From Mycoplasma sp. CAG:776 (lineage in GTDB: Bacteria > Bacillota_I > Bacilli_A > RF39 > UBA660): a DNA stretch of 15,292 nucleotides. The notes below the pieces were generated by a model. It was given only the letters and a program-made list of their open reading frames with translations. It was not told the DNA's origin and searched no databases. Position numbers and translations under genes: made by a program. The stretch covers positions 1-15,292 of the forward strand of contig FR903063.1 in the NCBI GenBank assembly GCA_000438195.1, in the 5' to 3' direction. Shown piece by piece: positions 1 to 7,335 of this stretch; the first letter of the stretch is position 1, and each line of letters starts with the position of its first letter.

Positions 1-710
1 TCCGAGTAATCTATAATGGAGAAAGTATGGCAACAACAGGAACAAGTACCCAAATAAGTACAAGTGCATTTAATAGTACATACAACAATAATATGTATGT
101 AGGGTATATGTATACAAGTGGACAAGTACATGGATTAGGAACAAATAGTACAATTAAAGGAGTATTAGATAACTGGTATACAACAAACATAGCGAATAAG
201 GGATATGGAGATCAGGTAAGTAAAGAAGCTGGCTTTTGTGGAGATCGAGAACCAAGTACAAGCTCATCAACTAGTAATGGATCAGGAGGAACAGGAACAA
301 CAACTACATATTATGGAGGATATATTCGATTAGCAAATAGTACAAAGAGTCCAACATTAAAATGCAAGAATAATGAAGATATGTATACGGTAAGTGGAAG
401 TAGTAGAGGAAATAAAGCTTTAACCAATCCGGTGGGGCTCATAATAGCGGATGAAGTGGCCGTGGCCGGAGGAATGCTTGGAACTAACAATACTACTTAT
501 TATCTATATACCGGGCAGGAATATTGGACGATGTCTCCGTCTATCTTCAATGGCGTTGCTAATTTGTTTTCTGTGTATTCTGGGGGCAATATCAGTTTTA
601 GTATGGGTAGCATGATAGGTGTTCGTCCAGTTATTAATATAGCAAGTGATGTTGAAATAACAGGTAGTGGAACTAGTACTGACCCTTATGTAGTAGTTGG
701 AGCAGAATAA
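1..710 (+). CDS. Surface/exported protein, C-terminal part (paralogue of the gene at 5577-6802)
   Basis: This is the 3' end of a longer gene. The frame is open to the left edge (codons from base 3 read R-V-I-Y-N-G-E-S before the ATG at 27), and the paralogue has the matching RLIYNG in mid-protein, so the ATG at 27 is internal. The product is rich in Ser, Thr, Gly and Asn, with a low-complexity stretch around 255-310. Segments shared with the paralogue include YVGYMYT, GFCGDR, a long YTVSGSS..GNKALTNP..GLI block, ADEVA, YWTMSP and GVRPVIN near the C-terminus. Two Cys (GFCGDR and LKC) are conserved and could form a disulfide outside the cell. Between YWTMSP and GVRPVIN the two copies differ strongly (540-617). 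I cannot assign a function. The A..F.V...G......GVRPV pattern recalls C-type-lectin-like ligand-binding domains, which is inference. Confidence 0.8.
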   Translation, partial: RVIYNGESMATTGTSTQISTSAFNSTYNNNMYVGYMYTSGQVHGLGTNSTIKGVLDNWYTTNIANKGYGDQVSKEAGFCGDREPSTSSSTSNGSGGTGTTTTYYGGYIRLANSTKSPTLKCKNNEDMYTVSGSSRGNKALTNPVGLIIADEVAVAGGMLGTNNTTYYLYTGQEYWTMSPSIFNGVANLFSVYSGGNISFSMGSMIGVRPVINIASDVEITGSGTSTDPYVVVGAE

Positions 711-739
711 AAAACAAGAAAATAAACATCTTGTTTTTT
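709..739 (+). terminator. Rho-independent terminator of the surface gene
   Basis: An 11-bp perfect inverted repeat pairs 709-719 (AAAAAACAAGA) with 729-739 (TCTTGTTTTTT) around a 9-nt loop. It overlaps the stop codon and ends in six T. It separates the surface gene from the sporulation promoter that starts two bases later. Confidence 0.75.
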
Positions 740-740
740 G

Positions 741-774
741 TTTGACAATTTTTTCAAAAGTAGTGTTATATAAT
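741..774 (+). promoter_or_regulatory. Candidate Spo0A-type spoIIG promoter
   Basis: A perfect -35 (TTGACA, 742-747) and a perfect -10 (TATAAT, 769-774) are separated by 21 bp, too long for an ordinary vegetative promoter. The B. subtilis spoIIG promoter is known for a 22-bp spacer and needs phosphorylated Spo0A bound over its -35. Here TTTGACA (741-747) matches the reversed 0A box TTCGACA at 6 of 7 bases and overlaps the -35. Caveat: the start point would be near 781, which leaves a leader of only about 9 nt. Confidence 0.5.
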
Positions 775-789
775 CATGTTGGTGATACT

Positions 790-1542
790 ATGATTATCTA
801 TATCGATTTATTAATATTAGTTAATTTTTTATTTGACTTGCTATTATTATTAACAATTAATATAGCATTAAAAAGATATAGTAAAATCTATCGTTTATTA
901 TTAGCATCTTTATTTGGTGAAATAACTTTAATTAGTTTATTTATTCCTATATCAAGTGGTTTATTTACTATCTTAAAATTAATTATGGGAATAATAATGG
1001 TTATAATTGCATTTGGCTATAAAAATATAAAATATACTATTTATAATGGAATTTATTTATATATGACAAGTGTAATATTAGGAGGTTTTGTTTATTACTT
1101 AAATATAGAATTTAAAAATATGAACTATATAATAATTCTTTTAATAGCTCCCATTATTCTTTATATATTCATAAAAAGTATAAAAGCCTTAAAAGAAATT
1201 AAAAATTACTATTATAAGGTAAAAATAGTACTGAATGACAACCAAGAATTAAGTATGGCAGGTTTTTTAGATACAGGGAATAAATTAATAGACCCTATTA
1301 CAAATAAACCAATAATTTTATTAAATAAAAAGAAAATAAAAGGAAATATCAATATTAGAAGTCCGATGTATGTACCATATAACTCTTTAAATCATCATGG
1401 ACTAATAGAGTGTATTAAACCTAAATATATAATAGTAAATGATAAAAAATTAGTAAATTACCTTATAGGATTAAGTGAAGAATCCTTTAAATTAAATGGA
1501 ATAGATTGTTTACTAAATTATAAAATATTGGAGGACATATGA
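790..1542 (+). CDS. spoIIGA: Sporulation sigma-E factor-processing aspartic protease SpoIIGA
   Basis: Membrane protease that removes the pro-sequence of SigmaE in the mother cell when triggered by SpoIIR from the forespore. The 250-residue product starts MIIYIDLLILVNFLFD, which lines up with the family N-terminus (MKIYLDV...LNF). About five hydrophobic segments fill residues 1-130. A cytoplasmic domain follows with the aspartic protease motif LDTGNKLIDP, catalytic Asp at residue 161. The family is usually near 300 residues, so this is a compact member. I chose the ATG at 790 (GGTGAT just upstream) over an in-frame ATG at 697, which lies in the preceding gene and terminator. The stop overlaps sigE as ATGA, and this gene order is conserved in endospore formers. 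Confidence 0.93.
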   Translation: MIIYIDLLILVNFLFDLLLLLTINIALKRYSKIYRLLLASLFGEITLISLFIPISSGLFTILKLIMGIIMVIIAFGYKNIKYTIYNGIYLYMTSVILGGFVYYLNIEFKNMNYIIILLIAPIILYIFIKSIKALKEIKNYYYKVKIVLNDNQELSMAGFLDTGNKLIDPITNKPIILLNKKKIKGNINIRSPMYVPYNSLNHHGLIECIKPKYIIVNDKKLVNYLIGLSEESFKLNGIDCLLNYKILEDI

Positions 1543-2222
1543 TAAATAAAATATTATTATGGTTAAAGAATAAATATAATGAATGTTTTTTTGTTGGTTC
1601 AACGGATAAATTACCACCACCTTTAGAAGAAGACGAGGAAAGAGATTGTATTATTAAAGCAGGAAGAGGAGATATAGATGCCAAAAATAAACTAATTGAG
1701 CACAATTTAAGGTTAGTTGTCTTTTTAGCCAAGAAATACGAGAATACAGGTTATGATGTAGAAGACTTAGTAAGCATTGGTTCGATTGGACTAATTAAAG
1801 GAATCAATACTTATAAATTAGATAAAAATATTAAATTAGCAACTTATGCCTCACGCTGTATTTCTAATGAAATATTAATGTTTTTGAGAAAAAATAAAAA
1901 AAGAAGAGGAGAGATTAGTTTTGAAGATGCACTAAATTATGATTCTGAAGGAAATGAGTTACATTTAGAAGATATTTTAGGAACAGAAATTGATTTTGTA
2001 CCTAATGAATATGAAAAAAATTTGAATAAAGAAATATTAACGAGAGAAATAAAATCATTAGATGAAAGAGAAAAAGAGATTATGACACTAAGATACGGAT
2101 TAAATAATACGGAGGAATACACTCAAAAAGAAGTAGCCGAAAAATTAGGAATTTCTCAAAGTTATATTTCACGAATTGAAAAGAAAGTAATTAAAAGACT
2201 AAAGCAAACTATGAAATTATAG
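1539..2222 (+). CDS. sigE: Pro-SigmaE, mother-cell RNA polymerase sigma factor
   Basis: Early mother-cell sigma factor, made as an inactive membrane-associated precursor and cleaved by SpoIIGA. The 227-residue product has sigma region 2 at about 51-120 (NLRLVVFLAKKYENTG, DLVSIGSIGLIKG, KLATYASRCISNEILMFLR) and region 4 at about 172-224 (LDEREKEIMTLRYGL and a helix-turn-helix ending in ISQSYISRIEK). The pro-region is recognisable: CFFVGSTDKLPPPL corresponds to VYYIGGSEALPPPL of B. subtilis. If cleavage falls at the same place, between the aromatics at 17 and 18, the pro-sequence is about 17 residues against 27. The SD TTGGAGG lies at 1527-1533, inside the end of spoIIGA. No sigG follows; the unit ends in a terminator. 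Confidence 0.95.
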   Translation: MINKILLWLKNKYNECFFVGSTDKLPPPLEEDEERDCIIKAGRGDIDAKNKLIEHNLRLVVFLAKKYENTGYDVEDLVSIGSIGLIKGINTYKLDKNIKLATYASRCISNEILMFLRKNKKRRGEISFEDALNYDSEGNELHLEDILGTEIDFVPNEYEKNLNKEILTREIKSLDEREKEIMTLRYGLNNTEEYTQKEVAEKLGISQSYISRIEKKVIKRLKQTMKL

Positions 2223-2234
2223 TTTGCTTTTTTT
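2201..2234 (+). terminator. Terminator of spoIIGA-sigE
   Basis: A perfect 12-bp stem joins AAAGCAAACTAT (2201-2212) and ATAGTTTGCTTT (2219-2230) with a 6-nt loop and a T run to 2234. The left arm is the last codons of sigE and the stop lies in the right arm. Confidence 0.88.
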
Positions 2235-2237
2235 ATA

Positions 2238-2266
2238 TAAAAAAAGAATTCGTCATAAACGAATCC
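2238..2266 (-). terminator. Terminator of recU-ponA
   Basis: On the minus strand, arms 2259-2266 and 2246-2253 (core ATTCGT/ACGAAT) flank a 5-nt loop and are followed by a run of T (the plus-strand A run ending at 2245). It faces the sigE terminator, so the two convergent units each have their own stop. Confidence 0.7.
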
Positions 2267-4863
2267 TATTCTAATCCAGTATCCTCATTTGGTTTGTCAT
2301 CTTCCTGAGGAGTATCAGGATCAACCATATCGCCAATATTACTATCCATATTGGTTTTAGCAGTAATTGTTAAACCAGGACTCATATTATTTTTAAAGAT
2401 ACTATAAGCAGACTTAATAACAAAAGTATACTCTGTTCCTGGAGTAGCAGTATAAGTATAATAATTATTAGTTGTATAACCAAGACTTACTAAATTACCA
2501 CTAGCATCTTTTAAATAAACTTGATATCCAATATTACCAATATTAGCATTATTATAGTCAATTCTTGACTGATAATATTTTTGAGCATATTGACTATATG
2601 AATTACTAAAATATCCATTAAAATATTCTTCTAAATAACTAGGATTAATAGCATCTGGAGTTGCAATTGCATCCCAAGAAATTTTAATTGTTGAACCATC
2701 ATATGTAGCTTTACCATTTGTAGGATCTTTTAAAGTATCAAATCTACTTGAGACTTCTGTAGGTTCATAACCAGCTTTAAATAATTCTGTAACTTTTAAA
2801 TTACTTGGAGTATGCTCACTAGCAAGTTGAAGAGGGTAAGTGCCAAGCTCTACAGTAGCAGATACTACTCCTGATGGTCTTTCAAATTGTGATTTTTTTG
2901 TATAAATTCTCGTAGCAGCAGCTTTCATAATTGCTTTACGAGCCGACATACCAGTACCACTAGTTAAATAACCTTCACTATTTTTATCATAACCATACCA
3001 TAAAGCGATGGAATATTCTGGAGAATAAGTAATGTTCCAATGATTAGGAGTAGCAGATGCTGGAATACCGTTTGCTTGTGCACTAGCTTTATCAATAGTA
3101 GAAGTACCACCTTTAGCAGCAATTTGCTTGCTACTACTAGCACCAATACTACCACCAATGCCACCAATACCGGCATCGACTAAAATATCTGTAATAATAT
3201 AAGCTGTTTCTTCGCTCATGACGCGATTTTTAACAACAGGATGGGTATACACTTCTTCTGTTTCTGTGTAAACAACTTTGGTAAAAGAATAAGGTTCAAT
3301 ATAAATACCACCGCGTCCAAATGCAGCATAAGCAGCTGACATTGAAAGAGGATCTGTTCCATCAAAACCACCTAAACCAGCAGATTCATATAAATTTTCA
3401 CCATAATCAATTCCTAAACTATGAGCAAATTCAGCGATTTTATCTAATCCAACTTCATTTTCTACTTGTTGGAACGCTTGAATAGCTGGAACATTACGAG
3501 AGTTAACTAAAGCCCGACGCATCGTAATTTCTCCCCAATAGCTTCGATCGGCATTAAGAACACTACCACCTTTAGTATAGTTCCAAGCTTCATCTAAGAA
3601 TAAAGTACCGGATGAACCATTTAGATATTCTACATAAGGTCCATAATCAAATATAATTTTGGCTGCTGATCCAGGTTGTCTTGCAATACCTCTATATTCT
3701 TTACCAACAGCTCTATTTGTACCTTGTACTTGATAGTTTCTACCCCCAGATATTGCTAACACTGAACCATCTTCTGTACTTGTAACAGCCATACCAAATT
3801 GCACAACATCATTAGCAAACTCATAAATTTCTTCATTCTCAATTTGGGTTAAAACAGTTTGAATATCTGGATCTAAAGTAGTATAAATCTCCATTGATGT
3901 ATTATAAGGGTTATCACCAGTTTCTTCTTGAACTTGCATTAAAACAAAGTCGATAAATGCTTGGAAAGAATCGCTTGTTTCTTGAGATCGATCAGCAAGT
4001 AGGCTCTGAACAGGAACAGCCTCAGCAAACTCTTTTTCTTCCTCAGCAATATAACCATGTCTAACCATTAAACTTAATACCGTTGATCGTCTCTCACTAG
4101 CAAGTTCTGGCGATTTGTAAGGATTATAAGCATCTGGAGCATTAAACATACCCACGAGTAAACTAGCTTCTGATAAAGTTAAATCTGAAACAGATTTACC
4201 AAAGTAATATTGACTAGCTTGTTCAACACCATTAATAGAAGCATAGTTTGTAGTACCTCTACCTAACCATTGACTATTTAAATAAAATTCAATGATTTCT
4301 TCTTTAGTATAAGAAGATTCTAATTTAAACACAGCCATATAGATATCAGTAAATTTACGAATAATACCTTTTATACCACTAGTTAAACTAGGATCTGTAT
4401 AAGTGTTTTTGATAACTTGCATGGATAAAGTAGAAGCACCGCCAGCATTCTTACCAGCAAGTTGTCCTAAACTAGCTTTAATAAATCTTGCTGCATCAAA
4501 TCCATTATGTTGAAAGAATCTAGAGTCTTCTGTTGCTATTAACGCATCAACTAATACTTGTGGTAAATCACTATAAGTAACTAATTCAACATTTTCTTTA
4601 CCAATTCTTGTTAATTCATCACCATTTTTATCGTATAAAACGGTAGGCTCTTTTGTATATAATTCTTCTACTACAAAATCTGGTGAAGTAATAATAATAT
4701 ATAAAGCAAAAGCTAAAATAAGAGAAGCAATAACAATTCCCATACTAATTAAAATAATTAAAATAGTATTTTTCTTACTTCCTTTTTTCTTCTTCTTTTC
4801 TTTAACTACTTTCTCACCATTACTACTAACTTTCTTCTTAACTTTAATCTTTGGTATTTTCAA
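2266..4863 (-). CDS. ponA: Class A penicillin-binding protein (PBP1A/1B type)
   Basis: Bifunctional peptidoglycan synthase at the membrane: glycosyltransferase plus transpeptidase. Numbering from the TTG start gives 865 residues. They comprise a Lys-rich cytoplasmic tail, one membrane segment (about 34-60), a GT51 domain with EDSRFFQHNG (catalytic Glu 112) and GGASTLSMQ, and a transpeptidase domain with PGSAAK (Ser 399, Lys 402), SRN (455-457) and KGGT (584-587). A fibronectin-III-like region and an acidic tail follow. The usual third motif is KTG(T/S); Gly at the second place is unusual. I prefer TTG at 4863 because AAGGAG ends 9 nt before it; the in-frame ATG at 4881 lies upstream of that SD and would add 6 residues. 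The gene overlaps the end of recU by about 20 nt, the recU-ponA order of Bacilli. The cytoplasmic tail contains no Arg. Confidence 0.92.
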   Translation of the reverse strand: MKIPKIKVKKKVSSNGEKVVKEKKKKKGSKKNTILIILISMGIVIASLILAFALYIIITSPDFVVEELYTKEPTVLYDKNGDELTRIGKENVELVTYSDLPQVLVDALIATEDSRFFQHNGFDAARFIKASLGQLAGKNAGGASTLSMQVIKNTYTDPSLTSGIKGIIRKFTDIYMAVFKLESSYTKEEIIEFYLNSQWLGRGTTNYASINGVEQASQYYFGKSVSDLTLSEASLLVGMFNAPDAYNPYKSPELASERRSTVLSLMVRHGYIAEEEKEFAEAVPVQSLLADRSQETSDSFQAFIDFVLMQVQEETGDNPYNTSMEIYTTLDPDIQTVLTQIENEEIYEFANDVVQFGMAVTSTEDGSVLAISGGRNYQVQGTNRAVGKEYRGIARQPGSAAKIIFDYGPYVEYLNGSSGTLFLDEAWNYTKGGSVLNADRSYWGEITMRRALVNSRNVPAIQAFQQVENEVGLDKIAEFAHSLGIDYGENLYESAGLGGFDGTDPLSMSAAYAAFGRGGIYIEPYSFTKVVYTETEEVYTHPVVKNRVMSEETAYIITDILVDAGIGGIGGSIGASSSKQIAAKGGTSTIDKASAQANGIPASATPNHWNITYSPEYSIALWYGYDKNSEGYLTSGTGMSARKAIMKAAATRIYTKKSQFERPSGVVSATVELGTYPLQLASEHTPSNLKVTELFKAGYEPTEVSSRFDTLKDPTNGKATYDGSTIKISWDAIATPDAINPSYLEEYFNGYFSNSYSQYAQKYYQSRIDYNNANIGNIGYQVYLKDASGNLVSLGYTTNNYYTYTATPGTEYTFVIKSAYSIFKNNMSPGLTITAKTNMDSNIGDMVDPDTPQEDDKPNEDTGLE

Positions 4864-5422
4864 AATAACCAACTCCTTCATAAGCTTTTTCTATTCCTTT
4901 TATATAATCAATACCAATATTATAATTTACTTTTAATAAATAACCTAATTCTTCAATTACTGAATAGGGAATACTCTTTCTTGTATTCTTCTCAATAAAT
5001 TTTAATAAATCTATCCCTTTAAACAAAAAATATTGTCCATTCATACTAATAATTAAGAAAGCAACACCACCATGCCTAATAATATTATGAATGTGTTTAA
5101 TTTGGTGATCATGAATATTACTAAGAGGAAAACTAGTTTTAGATTGGCATTCTTTTGCATCAAACTCAATATATTTTCCTTTATATATCCCATTATAATC
5201 TAAAGTAGATGGCTCTTTAAAATAAGCTTTATTAATAACAGCACCATTTTTATAATCGACATCTACAACTCCAATAGGAGTAGGCTTTTTATAAATAATG
5301 GCAATATCATGTTCTAGATAATATTTACAAGCTTCATTAATTAAGCTTTCTAAATCCATTCCTCGATTCTTATAATTAATTTCTTTTTTATATTCTTTTT
5401 TGATGTTATTAGGATACTTCAT
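4844..5422 (-). CDS. recU: Holliday junction resolvase RecU
   Basis: Endonuclease that cuts Holliday junctions in recombinational repair and chromosome segregation. The 192-residue product (about 206 in B. subtilis) carries family blocks NRGMDLESLINEA, KPTPIGVV, DYNGIYKGKYIEF and KTSFPLSNIHDHQIKHI. The PD-(D/E)xK site appears as Asp 75, then D88-A-K90; B. subtilis has E-A-K here, a conservative swap. I chose the ATG at 5422, preceded by AAGGTGAAG, over an in-frame ATG at 5500, whose extra 26 residues match nothing in the family. A -10-like TATACT lies at 5440-5445 on the minus strand with no good -35. recU and the PBP gene overlap and are probably co-transcribed. Confidence 0.92.
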   Translation of the reverse strand: MKYPNNIKKEYKKEINYKNRGMDLESLINEACKYYLEHDIAIIYKKPTPIGVVDVDYKNGAVINKAYFKEPSTLDYNGIYKGKYIEFDAKECQSKTSFPLSNIHDHQIKHIHNIIRHGGVAFLIISMNGQYFLFKGIDLLKFIEKNTRKSIPYSVIEELGYLLKVNYNIGIDYIKGIEKAYEGVGYFENTKD

Positions 5423-5522
5423 GCACTTCACCTTACTTAAGTATACTATAAATAAATGAAAATATCTACTTTGCAACCTTATTTTACTATTGATTGACAA
5501 TTAATTTTGACATTAAAATATA

Positions 5523-5551
5523 TTGAAAAAAACTTGGCGATATGGTATAAA
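5523..5551 (+). promoter_or_regulatory. Promoter of the poly-G surface gene
   Basis: TTGAAA (5523-5528), a 17-bp spacer and TATAAA (5546-5551), with TG at 5543-5544 giving an extended -10. A strong SD, GAGGAGGA (5565-5572), follows, 4 nt before the ATG at 5577. Transcription and translation signals are intact, which argues against a decayed gene. Confidence 0.65.
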
Positions 5552-5576
5552 TAATAATAGAATAGAGGAGGAATAT

Positions 5577-6802
5577 ATGAAAAGAAAAGTAATAATCCTC
5601 TCAACAGCACTATTAATAGTAGTTGGGGGGGGTATCTTAAATTAAGAGATACCAACAAAGAAAATGAATTAATAAGTGCTAGAACTTTAAAAGAAGATCG
5701 TTTAGTAGGAGTTTATATTGAAGATGGTGATGATTATACAAAGATAGATCAAATACCGAATTCGGGTTATACATTTAATAGCGAAAAAAGCTATTGTAAG
5801 ATAGGTGATAAAGAACTAGATATGATGATCACTTATGATATGAATACCAAAACGCTTAGTATTGCTCCAGTGACTTCTAAAGGAACAAAGTGCTATCTAT
5901 ATTTTGATAAAGAAACAGCATTAAAAGATACAATATTAGCAAATAGCAAAGTAAATACAGGGACACCAGATTTTAGTAGGGTAGCAACAACAGATGAGGG
6001 ATTATATAAAGCCCAAGATGACTGGGGAGATAGTTACTATTTTAGAGGAGCGGTAACTAATAATTGGGTGAAATTTGCTGGATTTTATTGGAGAATAATC
6101 CGGATTAATGGAGATGGAAGTATAAGACTAATCTATAATGGAACAAGTGCTAAGGCAACAGGAGATAGTACCATGATTAATAGCTCGCAAGCATTTAATT
6201 CAAGATATAACCGAAGTGAGTATGTAGGATACATGTATACCATGAATAAACAACATGGAAATACAACCAATAGTTCCATTAAAGAAGTATTAGATGGTTG
6301 GTATCATAATGAACTATTAAATTATGCAAACCAAATTAATACGGAAGGAGGATTTTGTGGAGACAGAGTAAGTTCTAATTGGAGTAGCCAACCAAATGGT
6401 GAAATTTACTATGAAGCATATGAAAGATTATATGATAATAAAATCCCAACCTTAAAATGTAGTAATAGTTTAGATTTATATACAGTAAGTGGAAGCAGTG
6501 AAGGCAATAAAGCGCTAACAAATCCAATTGGACTCATAACAGCCGATGAAGTAGCAATGGCCGGAGGAGTATATGATGAAATCAATACTAGTTACTACCT
6601 AAATAATAATACTGATTATTGGACCATGTCTCCATTTTATGTTGAGAGTAGTACTGCTCACATGTTCTATGTGCGTTCAAATGGCAGCCTCCGCAATATC
6701 TGGCCGGATAGTGAACTTGGCGTACGTCCAGTAATCAATTTGAAAGCCGATGCTACTATAAAATCAGGAAATGGAACATCTTCCACACCGTATGAAGTTT
6801 AA
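5577..6802 (+). CDS. Membrane-anchored surface protein, out of frame at a G8 tract
   Basis: Translation from the ATG at 5577 (strong SD) gives MKRKVIILSTALLIVVGGG and stops at 5642. The rest of the protein lies in the -1 frame, open from just after the G run to 6802, and reads KLRDTNKENELISARTLKED and onward. The break is at eight G (5625-5632); six or nine G would give one protein of about 407-408 residues with an N-terminal membrane anchor. An ATG at 5822 could start only a version lacking the anchor. The rest resembles the gene at 1-710: EYVGYMYT, GFCGDR, LTNPIGLITADEVA, YWTMSP, GVRPVINL, with the GFCGDR and LKC cysteines. The function is unknown. It is either phase-variable, rescued by slippage, a recent frameshift, or a base-count error. 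Confidence 0.75.
5625..5632 (+). repeat. Homopolymeric G8 tract in the signal-anchor codons
   Basis: Eight consecutive G within the membrane-anchor codons of the surface gene. I saw no other G run longer than five in the window. The tract sits exactly where the reading frame changes. Confidence 0.9.
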
Positions 6803-6953
6803 TTTTTCAAATAAAAATAATCAAAGAATTTAGGAGAACAAAATATTCTTCTTTTAAAGTACTATACATTCTCTTTACAATTCTTTTATAAAGCTTTAAA
6901 TAAATATATTGATAAAAATATATTTACATTATTTGACAAATGAGGGAAAGACA

Positions 6954-6983
6954 TTGACAAAATACTCGAAAAAATATTATAAT
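6954..6983 (+). promoter_or_regulatory. Vegetative promoter of gpsB
   Basis: TTGACA (6954-6959), an 18-bp spacer and TATAAT (6978-6983), about 25 bp before the gpsB start codon. Both hexamers are consensus. Confidence 0.8.
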
Positions 6984-7008
6984 GAAAATGTGTTAAGGAT
7001 GTGATAAA

Positions 7009-7335
7009 GTGTATAGTGATAAAATTTATTTAACTCCTCAAGAAATATTAGACAAGGAGTTTAAGATTGATGCTAGAGGGTATCGCCCTCAAGAAGTAGA
7101 CAAATACCTAGATATGGTAATTAGAGACTATACAGAGTTTATCAACATTATCAAAAGGAATGAAAAGGAAATTAGAGATTTAACAGAGGACAATAGTAAG
7201 TTAAAAGCTGAAATTCGTTCTTTAAGAGAGCAATTAGTCGCAAGTGAATCATCTAATAATAGTGGAACTAGTAATGTTGATTTACTAAGAAGAATTAGTC
7301 AATTAGAAAAAGTTGTATTTGGAAAATATGAATAA
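7009..7335 (+). CDS. gpsB: Cell-division adaptor GpsB (DivIVA family)
   Basis: Small coiled-coil hexamer that brings PBP1 and other wall enzymes to the division site. The 108-residue product has the DivIVA-type N-terminal domain (LTPQEILDKEFK..ARGYRPQEVDKYLDM), a coiled coil at about 45-80, a polar linker and the C-terminal signature LLRRISQLEKVVFG. Tyr 25, Asp 31 and Asp 35, which form the PBP-binding pocket of B. subtilis GpsB, are at the same positions. The start is GTG at 7009, with AAGGAT at 6995-7000. It has its own consensus promoter and is followed at once by rnpB, also its neighbour in Bacillus. Confidence 0.92.
   Translation: MYSDKIYLTPQEILDKEFKIDARGYRPQEVDKYLDMVIRDYTEFINIIKRNEKEIRDLTEDNSKLKAEIRSLREQLVASESSNNSGTSNVDLLRRISQLEKVVFGKYE

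Noticed and set aside
697..789. Upstream in-frame ATG for spoIIGA at 697
   Set aside because: It lies inside the preceding gene and its terminator, and the added residues match nothing in SpoIIGA; the family N-terminus begins at 790.
1487..1732. Antisense frame opposite spoIIGA/sigE, and similar ones at 2964-3176, 8194-8469, 9623-9832, 11826-12141, 13381-13650 and 13669-13893
   Set aside because: Each is a shadow of a well-identified gene and encodes low-complexity sequence without family features.
540..6718. A complete diversity-generating retroelement
   Set aside because: No reverse transcriptase, accessory gene or template repeat is visible in the window; only the variable-region-like pattern is, so it is reported as a hypothesis.
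6803..6953. Terminator or small RNA after the poly-G surface gene
   Set aside because: Only A/T inverted repeats are present (for example AAATATA/TATATTT near 6902-6924), which arise easily by chance in sequence this AT-rich.
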